NCBI GenBank assembly: GCA_964458835.1
Contig: CAYWKV010000097.1
Coordinates: 1-10,837 of the forward strand
Reading direction: 5' to 3'
Source: JAHJQQ01 sp964458835
GTDB lineage: Bacteria; Pseudomonadota; Gammaproteobacteria; Thiohalobacterales; Thiohalobacteraceae
DNA: 10,837 nucleotides
A model generated the notes under the pieces. It did no database searches. It had not been told where the DNA came from and was given only the letters and a program-made list of their open reading frames with translations. Shown in pieces: positions 5,729 to 10,837 of this stretch; position 1 is the first letter of the stretch; each line of letters begins with the position of its first letter. The position numbers were made by a program, and so were the translations under genes.

Positions 5729-6550
5729 GTGAGTGACACCGAGATGTTTTTCGACGCGGCGCGCGCCTGTCTCGCCGAACCCGAGCCCGACCGGAAGTGC
5801 GCGTTGACGCACGCACTGTACGCTGCGCTGGACGCCGGGGCGATGCCCGTGGATGGAGCCGGCTCCGGCGTCTCGCTGGATGCGCCGGGTCGCCCGCCCC
5901 GGCCGGAACTGGTCGCGCCGCGTGATCTCCGGCGCCGTGCGCTCGGCAGCGTCGCCGGCCGTGCCGCTCTGCTGCACGCGCTGGCGCACATCGAGTTCAA
6001 CGCCGTCAATCTGGCCTGGGACGCGGTGTGCCGTTTCGGCGGCCTGCCGGATGCCTATTACCGCGACTGGGCACGGGTGGCCGACGAGGAGGCCACGCAT
6101 TTCCGCCTGCTGCGCGCGCGGCTGCGGGCCCTCGGCCACGACTACGGCGATTTCCCGGCCCACGACGGCCTGTGGGAGATGGCGCTTAAGACGCGCGACG
6201 ACGTCCTGTTGCGCATGGCCCTGGTGCCGCGGGTGCTGGAGGCGCGCGGGCTGGACGTCACGCCGGGCATGATCGAGCGGCTGCGCGAGGCGGGCGATAC
6301 CGACAGTGTCGAGGTGCTGAACATCATCCTGCGCGACGAGATCGGCCATGTCGCCATCGGCACGCGCTGGTTCAGGCACGCCTGCGCGCAGCGTGGTCTC
6401 GAACCGGAGGCAACCTTCGCCGCGCTGCTCGGCGAGCACATGCGGGGCCGCATCCGCGGCCCGTTTCATCGGGAGGCGCGCGAGCAGGCCGGCTTCAGCG
6501 CGGTGGAACTGGACGGTCTGGAACACCTGGACGAGGTGGGCGAGCGATGA
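5729..6550 (+). CDS. DUF455 ferritin-like protein (COG2833 type)
   Basis: The 273-residue soluble, mostly helical protein matches the DUF455 family, whose biochemical role I do not know. A ferritin-like di-iron ligand set can be read off four helices: E89 (AHIEFNAVN), E121 with H124 (ADEEATHF), E171 (RVLEARGLDV) and E204 with H207 (LRDEIGHVAIG). This ExxH spacing is what ferritin-like oxidases and oxygenases use, so a di-iron oxidase-like activity is plausible but inferred. The start is uncertain. GTG 5729 gives MSDTEMFFDAARACL, while ATG 5744, five codons later, also fits and has GTGAG upstream. The gene begins 24 bases after gckA and ends with a 4-base ATGA overlap with the following gene, so its translation is probably coupled to that of the secreted protein. 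A tiny stem, TTCGT/ACGAA (5710-5724), precedes the start. Confidence 0.88.
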   Translation: MSDTEMFFDAARACLAEPEPDRKCALTHALYAALDAGAMPVDGAGSGVSLDAPGRPPRPELVAPRDLRRRALGSVAGRAALLHALAHIEFNAVNLAWDAVCRFGGLPDAYYRDWARVADEEATHFRLLRARLRALGHDYGDFPAHDGLWEMALKTRDDVLLRMALVPRVLEARGLDVTPGMIERLREAGDTDSVEVLNIILRDEIGHVAIGTRWFRHACAQRGLEPEATFAALLGEHMRGRIRGPFHREAREQAGFSAVELDGLEHLDEVGER

Positions 6551-7251
6551 GGCGGATCCTTGCGACGGTGCTGCTGTATTACCTGATGTCGATGGTCCCC
6601 GCGGCGGCCGTGCAAGCCGCCACCGTGACGGGCGATGTGCTGGTCTGGCAGGAACAGGAACCCGGCGTCGAGCCCTATGTGAACCGCATGCTGATCACCG
6701 CCGACCATCTGCGCAGCGACGATGGCGATGATCATGGCGACTACCTGCTGTTCGATCGCCGCACCGGGATCCTGTACAGCGTTTCGCACGAACGGCGCAC
6801 GCTGCTGGTGGTGACGGCCGATCCGGTGCCTGCCGATGCGGGACCACGGCCGGAGGTGCGGGTGGAGGTCGGCAGCGATCCGGCCGCACCGTCGATCGCG
6901 GGACGGGTGGTCAAGGAGGTCCGGCTGCACAGCGGCGGCGCGCTCTGCATGCAGGCGACGGTGGTTCCCGGTCTGCTGCCCGATGCCGCCGCGGCCCTGC
7001 GCGAGATGCGCGCGCGGCTGGCCGGCCGGCAGTACCGTGATCTCGACAAGACGCCGGAGGAATTCCGCACACCGTGTTTCCTCGCCAACTATGTCTACGA
7101 GACGGGCCGGGCGCTGGAGACCGGACTGCCGGTCCAGGAATCGGTGCGTGGCGGCATGCAGCGCATGCTGCAGGATTTCCGGGCCGGTCAGACGCTGCCG
7201 GCCGCGCTGTTCGGGCTGCCCGCCGGCTACCAGCGCGAAGAGATTCCCTGA
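6547..7251 (+). CDS. secreted or periplasmic protein of unknown function
   Basis: The 234 residues begin with a clear Sec signal peptide: MRR, a hydrophobic stretch ILATVLLYYLMSMVPAAA, and a probable cut after VQA at residue 24. There is no lipobox cysteine. The mature part has a strand-rich look: TGDVLVWQEQE, then VNRMLITADHLRSDDGDDHGDYLLFDRRTGILYSVSHERRTLLVV (46-89). That 'measured value, flag, stored record' pattern resembles DUF4412/LolA-like periplasmic beta proteins, a weak resemblance from memory. Two cysteines, C134 (ALCMQA) and C177 (TPCFLA), could form a disulfide. The C-terminal third is helical. The ATG overlaps the stop of the DUF455 gene, so the two are likely made together although one is cytoplasmic and one exported. 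It ends 12 bases before the convergent lpxH stop, with no hairpin terminator between them. Confidence 0.8.
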   Translation: MRRILATVLLYYLMSMVPAAAVQAATVTGDVLVWQEQEPGVEPYVNRMLITADHLRSDDGDDHGDYLLFDRRTGILYSVSHERRTLLVVTADPVPADAGPRPEVRVEVGSDPAAPSIAGRVVKEVRLHSGGALCMQATVVPGLLPDAAAALREMRARLAGRQYRDLDKTPEEFRTPCFLANYVYETGRALETGLPVQESVRGGMQRMLQDFRAGQTLPAALFGLPAGYQREEIP

Positions 7252-7263
7252 AGGTTTCGTCCG

Positions 7264-7995
7264 TCAGCCGCCGAGCGGTAGCGACTGCAGTTCGCAGTCC
7301 TTCCCCTCGCAGCGCAGCAGGCTGCCCTGCGCGTACCAGTCGCCCAGCACGATGCGGCGCGCGGGCCGTCCGTCGAGGTCGACGGCATGGAGGGCGGGGC
7401 GGTGGGTGTGGCCGTGGATCAGCGTGCGCACGCCGTGCGCGCGCATGGTGGCGGCGACGGTCTCCGGATTGACGTCCATGATCTCGGCCCGCTTCTCACC
7501 GGTGCGCTGGCGGCTGGTCTCGCGCATCTGCGCGGCCATGGCGCGGCGCTCGGCGAGCGGCCGGGCCAGGAACTGCGCCTGCCATGCCGGGTCGCGCACC
7601 AGGGTGCGGAACTGCTGGTATTCGTGGTCGTCGGTGCACAGGGTGTCGCCGTGCAGCAGCAGGACGCGCTCGCCGTCCAGTTCGATCAGTGCCGGCTCGG
7701 CGAGCAGACGGCAGCCCGTTCTACGGACGAAGCCGTCGCCGAGCAGGAAATCGCGGTTGCCGCGCATGACGGATATCGGCAGGCCGCGGGCGGTGGCCGT
7801 GCGCAGGCCGGCCAGGATACCGAGTGCGTGCGGATCGTCCTCGTCGTCGCCGATCCAGGCCTCGAACAGATCGCCGAGAATGTAGAGCGCGGCGCAGTCG
7901 CTGCCCAGTCCGGCCAGGAAATCCAGGAACAGCGCGGTCACGCCCGGCCGGCGCGGATCGAGGTGCAGATCCGAGATGAACAGTGTGGTGCTCAT
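7264..7995 (-). CDS. lpxH: UDP-2,3-diacylglucosamine diphosphatase
   Basis: Membrane-associated calcineurin-like phosphoesterase that cleaves UDP-2,3-diacylglucosamine to lipid X and UMP, the fourth step of lipid A synthesis. From ATG 7995 the product has 243 residues, matching the E. coli enzyme (about 240). The full metal-binding set is present: D9 and H11 (SDLHL), D42 (GDLFEAWIGD), N80 (MRGNRDF), H115 (LLHGDTLC), and H195 with H197 (IHGHTHRP). The frame stays open for 34 more codons upstream, but that leader is arginine/serine-rich, would overlap the preceding gene's 3' end, and lacks family similarity, so it was rejected. No purine-rich ribosome site precedes the ATG; a perfect 24-base palindrome ends 7 bases upstream instead. 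The gene follows the cyclophilin on the same strand with a 40-base gap, as ppiB-lpxH does in enterics and pseudomonads. Confidence 0.96.
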   Translation of the reverse strand: MSTTLFISDLHLDPRRPGVTALFLDFLAGLGSDCAALYILGDLFEAWIGDDEDDPHALGILAGLRTATARGLPISVMRGNRDFLLGDGFVRRTGCRLLAEPALIELDGERVLLLHGDTLCTDDHEYQQFRTLVRDPAWQAQFLARPLAERRAMAAQMRETSRQRTGEKRAEIMDVNPETVAATMRAHGVRTLIHGHTHRPALHAVDLDGRPARRIVLGDWYAQGSLLRCEGKDCELQSLPLGG

Positions 7996-8002
7996 GGGGA
8001 GA

Positions 8003-8026
8003 GCGCCGGGGCGATCGCCCCGGCGC
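8003..8026. repeat. perfect 24-base palindrome in the ppiB-lpxH gap
   Basis: The arms are GCGCCGGGGC and its exact complement, around a GATC centre. In RNA this gives a 10-bp stem with a 4-base loop. It lies between the cyclophilin stop (8036) and the lpxH ATG (7995), where the lpxH ribosome binding site should be. No T tract follows on the minus strand, so it is not a normal intrinsic terminator. It may modulate lpxH translation or stabilise the upstream 3' end. The centre also reads GCGATCGC, the HIP1 octamer sequence. Confidence 0.75.
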
Positions 8027-8035
8027 GCCGGATGC

Positions 8036-8632
8036 CTATTCGACGATGGTGACCTTCTCGATGACGACGTCCTCGACGGGCACGTCGCCGTGGCCACCGC
8101 GGTTGCCGGTGGCGACCTTCTCGATGCCGTGGACCACGTCCATGCCCTCGACGACGCGGCCGAACACGCAGTAGCCCCAGCCCTGCGGCGTCGGCGCGGA
8201 GTAGTTCAGGAAGCCGTTGTCCTTCACGTTGATGAAGAACTGCGCGGTGGCGGAATGCGGGTTCGGCGTGCGCGCCATGGCGATGGTGCCGATGCCGTTC
8301 TTCAGGCCGTTGTCGGCCTCGTTCTTGACCGGCGCGCGGGTGTCCTTCTGGTTCATGCCGGGCTCGAAGCCGCCGCCCTGGATCATGAAGTTCGGGATCA
8401 CGCGGTGGAAGATGGTGCCGTTGTAGAAGCCGGCGCGGGCGTATTCCAGGAAGTTGGCCACGGTCTCGGGGGCCTTCTCGGCGTCCAGCTCGAGGACGAT
8501 CAGGCCCTTGTTGGTTTGCATCTGTACGGTCACGGTGGTGGCTCCTGTAGCGGCAGTCGGGTTGGCGGCGGCGGTGCCGGCGATGAAGCAGGCGGCGGCC
8601 AGGCTGAGGATCAATCGACGCAGGCTGGACAT
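8036..8632 (-). CDS. ppiB: cyclophilin-type peptidyl-prolyl isomerase, PpiB-like domain with signal peptide
   Basis: Catalyses cis-trans isomerisation of Xaa-Pro bonds. Residues 34-198 form a complete bacterial cyclophilin: APETVANFLEYARAGFYN (54-71), IFHRVIPNFMIQGGGFEPGM (74-93, with catalytic R77), AMARTPNPHSATAQFFINV (118-136) and GWGYCVFGRV (151-160). The details (FEPGM, PHSATAQFFINV, GWGYCVF, DVPVEDVVIE) are closer to cytoplasmic PpiB than to periplasmic PpiA as I remember them. The first 24 residues nevertheless form a good signal peptide: MSSLRR, a hydrophobic core, and a probable cut after TAAA. C15 lacks a proper lipobox. ATG 8632 was chosen; TTG 8656 adds eight residues before the basic start of the signal and is less likely. 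An internal ATG at 8521 would give a cytoplasmic-sized form but has no Shine-Dalgarno. Probably co-transcribed with lpxH. Confidence 0.93.
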   Translation of the reverse strand: MSSLRRLILSLAAACFIAGTAAANPTAATGATTVTVQMQTNKGLIVLELDAEKAPETVANFLEYARAGFYNGTIFHRVIPNFMIQGGGFEPGMNQKDTRAPVKNEADNGLKNGIGTIAMARTPNPHSATAQFFINVKDNGFLNYSAPTPQGWGYCVFGRVVEGMDVVHGIEKVATGNRGGHGDVPVEDVVIEKVTIVE

Positions 8633-8668
8633 GGGTTGCGGCTCTCGCTCGATCAATGAAGAGGCGCC

Positions 8669-8674
8669 ATCATA
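8669..8674 (-). promoter_or_regulatory. possible -10 box of the ppiB-lpxH promoter
   Basis: On the minus strand TATGAT (5 of 6 to the -10 consensus) lies 36 bases before the cyclophilin ATG, in the 139-base divergent gap with gltX. The hexamers at usual -35 spacing (TTTCTC, CTTTCT) are poor, so the call rests on the -10 and the location. Confidence 0.35.
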
Positions 8675-8733
8675 AAGCGTTTGGGGCAGGCGAGAAAGTT
8701 GTCTTGCCGGTCCGGGGTTCCGCCCTGATCCTT

Positions 8734-8762
8734 TTGTCGGAATCGGGGCTTTCCGTTACCAT
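8734..8762 (+). promoter_or_regulatory. probable gltX promoter giving a near-leaderless message
   Basis: TTGTCG (8734-8739) and TACCAT (8757-8762) are separated by exactly 17 bases and each match the sigma-70 consensus at 4 of 6 positions, including the most conserved bases. Transcription would start near 8769-8770, two or three bases before the gltX ATG at 8772, leaving essentially no leader. That fits the absence of a Shine-Dalgarno before gltX. Confidence 0.45.
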
Positions 8763-8771
8763 GGCCGCGCC

Positions 8772-10259
8772 ATGCAGCCGACCTCCGTCCAGTCGCCCGT
8801 CAAGACCCGTTTCGCCCCGAGTCCAACCGGCGAACTGCACCTGGGCAATGTGCGCACCGCCCTGTTCAATGTGCTGCTGGCGCGGCGTCACGGCGGCGTC
8901 TTCCTGCTGCGCATCGAGGACACCGATCGCGAGCGCAGCCGCGATGACTTCGCGGCCGCGCTCCAGACCGATCTGCGCTGGCTGGGGCTGGACTGGCAGG
9001 AAGGGCCGGAGGTCGGCGGGGCGGCCGCCCCCTACCGGCAGTCCGAACGCACGGCCGTGTATGCGCGACACTTCGAGACGTTGGAGGCGGACGGGCATGC
9101 CTATCCCTGCTTCTGCAGCGCCGAGGAACTCGGTGTCGCGCGCAAGGTGCAGCTGGCGGCCGGCAGGCCGCCGCGCTATCCGGGAACCTGCGCGCGCCTG
9201 ACGCCTGCCGAACGCGAGGCGCGGCTGGCCGCGGGGCGCACACCGGCCTTGCGCTTCCGGGTTCCGGACGGCCGGGTCATGGAATTCGAGGACCGGGTGC
9301 GCGGCCCGCAGCGCTTCGCCAGCGACGACATCGGCGACTTCGTCATCCGCCGCGCCGACGGCAGCGCTGCGTTCTTCTTCTGCAATGCCGTCGACGATGC
9401 CCTCATGGGCATCACCGATGTGTTGCGCGGCGAGGATCATCTGGCCAACACGCCGCGCCAGCTGCTGATCCTGGAGGCGCTCCGCCTGCCGATCCCGCGC
9501 TACGGGCACATCGCGCTGATCGTGGGCGAGGATGGCAGCCCGCTGTCGAAGCGCGACGGCAGCACCAGCATCCGCGCCCTGCGCGAGGAGGGTTTTCTGC
9601 CGGTGGCGCTCGCGAACCACCTGGCGCGGATGGGGCATGCCTACGAGGCGGACGGCTTCATGGACATGGACACGCTGGCCGCAGACTTCGATACCGCGCG
9701 CCTGGGGCGTGCGCCGGCGCGGCACGATCCGCGCCAGCTGCTGCACTGGCAGAAGGAGGCGGTGCTGCGCTGCACGGACGAGGAGCTGTGGACCTGGATG
9801 TGCGCGCGTACCTACCAGGCCGGCGCACGCATCCAGGACCTGGTGCCGGCCGGCGCGGAGCTGGCCTTCGTGCGCACGGTGCGCGACAACATCGCGCTGC
9901 CCGTCGAGGCCTACGTCTGGGCCGGCAATCTGTACGCGGCCGACGACGCCTTCGATCCGGACGCGCGCGCGGTGCTGCAGGACGCCGGCGCGGAGCTGTT
10001 CCGGGCGGCGCGGGCGCAGGCGGACCGCCATGCGGACTTCAAAGCGTTCAGCCAGGCCGTGGCCGCCGACACCGGGCGTAAGGGCAAGGCGCTGTTCCTG
10101 CCGCTGCGCGCCGCGCTCAGCGGGCAGCTGCAGGATCCCGAGTGCGGCGGCGTGTGGCGCAACGGTCCGGAGCTCGGCCGCATCTGGACGCTGCTGGGCG
10201 CGGCGCGCATTCGTGCGCGGCTGCACGCCGCCGAACAATTCTGTGAATCCTCCCGTTAG
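8772..10259 (+). CDS. gltX: glutamyl-tRNA synthetase, possibly the GluRS2 type that charges tRNA-Gln
   Basis: Class I aminoacyl-tRNA synthetase joining glutamate to tRNA in the cytoplasm. The 495 residues span the full family length. The Rossmann domain opens with APSPTGELHLGN (15-26), where HLGN is the HIGH motif. The KMSKS equivalent is PLSKRDGST (257-265, K260). A zinc site is visible with C113, C115, Y136 and C140 in the YPCFCSAEEL...RYPGTC region. The anticodon-binding domain from about 320 is complete. HLGN and SKRDGS are, from memory, more like the second GluRS (GluRS2) of some gammaproteobacteria than the canonical form. As I recall, Pseudomonas has glnS at this place between ppiB and cysS. 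The substrate could therefore be tRNA-Gln, with GatCAB completing Gln-tRNA. No ribosome site is seen before ATG 8772. Confidence 0.93.
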   Translation: MQPTSVQSPVKTRFAPSPTGELHLGNVRTALFNVLLARRHGGVFLLRIEDTDRERSRDDFAAALQTDLRWLGLDWQEGPEVGGAAAPYRQSERTAVYARHFETLEADGHAYPCFCSAEELGVARKVQLAAGRPPRYPGTCARLTPAEREARLAAGRTPALRFRVPDGRVMEFEDRVRGPQRFASDDIGDFVIRRADGSAAFFFCNAVDDALMGITDVLRGEDHLANTPRQLLILEALRLPIPRYGHIALIVGEDGSPLSKRDGSTSIRALREEGFLPVALANHLARMGHAYEADGFMDMDTLAADFDTARLGRAPARHDPRQLLHWQKEAVLRCTDEELWTWMCARTYQAGARIQDLVPAGAELAFVRTVRDNIALPVEAYVWAGNLYAADDAFDPDARAVLQDAGAELFRAARAQADRHADFKAFSQAVAADTGRKGKALFLPLRAALSGQLQDPECGGVWRNGPELGRIWTLLGAARIRARLHAAEQFCESSR

Positions 10260-10261
10260 GA
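10258..10261 (+). promoter_or_regulatory. cysS ribosome binding site overlapping the gltX stop
   Basis: AGGA begins within the TAG stop of gltX and ends 10 bases before the cysS ATG at 10272. This implies co-transcription and some coupling of the two synthetases. An in-frame GTG at 10263 is too close to this site to be favoured. Confidence 0.5.
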
Positions 10262-10271
10262 CGTGCATCGC

Positions 10272-10837
10272 ATGCTACACATCTACAACAGCCTGACCCG
10301 GCGCAAAGAACCCTTCCAGCCGATCGAACCGGGCAAAGCCCGCATGTATGTCTGCGGCATGACCGTCTATGACTACTGCCATCTCGGCCATGCGCGGGTG
10401 ATGGTGGTGTTCGACGTGATCGCGCGCCACCTGCGGGAGTCGGGGTACGACCTGACCTACGTGCGCAACATCACCGACATCGACGACAAGATCATCAAGC
10501 GCGCCCAGGAGAACGGCGAGGACTACACGGCGCTGACGGAACGCTTCATCCGGGCCATGCACGAGGACAGCGCCGCGTTGGGTGTGCTGCCGCCGGACCA
10601 CGAACCGCGGGCGACGGCCTCGATGGCGGACATCATCCGCATGATCGGCACGCTGATCGAACGCGGTCATGCCTATGCGGCCGCCAACGGCGACGTGTAT
10701 TACGACGTGAGCAGCTTCGCCGGCTACGGGCAGCTCTCGGGCGAACAGCCCGACGCCCTGCGCGCCGGCGCGCGCGTCGATGTCGACGAGGCCAAGGACG
10801 ATCCGCTGGATTTCGTGCTGTGGAAGGCCGCCAAGCC
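10272..10837 (+). CDS. cysS: cysteinyl-tRNA synthetase, N-terminal 188 residues, 3' end outside window
   Basis: Class I synthetase that charges tRNA-Cys. The frame is open from ATG 10272 to the right edge, about two fifths of the usual 460 or so residues. It begins MLHIYNSLTRRKEPFQPIEP, as CysRS proteins do. The first zinc ligand C28 lies in MYVCGMTVYD (25-34), and the HIGH motif is HLGH (37-40). Further conserved blocks are YVRNITDIDDKIIKRAQENGE and the family hallmark GARVDVDEAKDDPLDFVLWK near the visible end. The KMSKS loop and anticodon domain are outside the window. The gene follows gltX by 12 bases, and its Shine-Dalgarno overlaps the gltX stop, so they form an operon. The lpxH-ppiB // synthetase-cysS arrangement matches the conserved gammaproteobacterial locus. 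Confidence 0.96.
   Translation, partial: MLHIYNSLTRRKEPFQPIEPGKARMYVCGMTVYDYCHLGHARVMVVFDVIARHLRESGYDLTYVRNITDIDDKIIKRAQENGEDYTALTERFIRAMHEDSAALGVLPPDHEPRATASMADIIRMIGTLIERGHAYAAANGDVYYDVSSFAGYGQLSGEQPDALRAGARVDVDEAKDDPLDFVLWKAAK

Noticed and set aside
4484..6526. A 680-codon open frame on the minus strand opposite gckA and the DUF455 gene
   Set aside because: It lies antisense to two well-supported family genes, is rich in R, H, Q and G without domain motifs, and is what GC-rich third positions produce in the antisense frame.
7996..8097. 34-codon N-terminal extension of lpxH
   Set aside because: The extension crosses the 24-base palindrome and the end of the cyclophilin gene. LpxH proteins start right before the SDLHL motif, as from ATG 7995.
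8670..10268. A 532-codon minus-strand frame opposite gltX
   Set aside because: It is a mirror frame of a complete glutamyl-tRNA synthetase, with no recognisable motifs and low-complexity composition.

Overview
The window looks like ordinary chromosome from a high-GC gammaproteobacterium, probably a Chromatiales or Ectothiorhodospiraceae-type lineage. The lineage is an inference from gene order, third positions rich in G and C, and protein similarity recalled from memory. Nothing indicates a plasmid, phage or insertion sequence. Coding density is high, and no gene-free stretch exceeds about 205 bases.

Left block (1-3753, all +): the 3' end of a SPOR-domain protein (dedD type), then cvpA, purF and metZ. 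This is the familiar gammaproteobacterial folC-dedD-cvpA-purF(-metZ) neighbourhood, linking envelope/division functions with the first step of purine synthesis and homocysteine formation by direct sulfhydrylation. cvpA and purF are closely coupled (8-base gap). metZ follows after 56 bases and has its own G-rich ribosome binding site.

Middle block (3754-7251): the gap between metZ and a convergent small unknown gene (116 aa, -) holds a large, exactly centred imperfect palindrome built from six copies of CACGGAA, three per arm. A divergent intergenic region follows, and then three + strand genes: a glycerate 2-kinase (GckA/TtuD, MOFRL family), a DUF455 ferritin-like protein with a full set of candidate di-iron ligands, and a secreted protein of unknown function. 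The last two overlap by four bases (ATGA), and the three are probably one operon.

Right block (7264-10837): on the - strand, a cyclophilin followed by lpxH (lipid A synthesis), separated by a perfect 24-base palindrome just in front of the lpxH start. The cyclophilin has a PpiB-like catalytic domain but carries a signal peptide. Diverging from them on + are gltX (glutamyl-tRNA synthetase) and the 5' two fifths of cysS. As I recall it, this region in Pseudomonas reads lpxH-ppiB-glnS-cysS, so gltX occupies the glnS position. That fits a second GluRS serving tRNA-Gln through the transamidation route.

Most of the window is housekeeping. The items most worth a second look are the CACGGAA palindrome, the gltX in the glnS slot, the exported PpiB-type cyclophilin, and the gckA-DUF455-secreted protein operon. 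I did not find a clearly new defence or mobile system.
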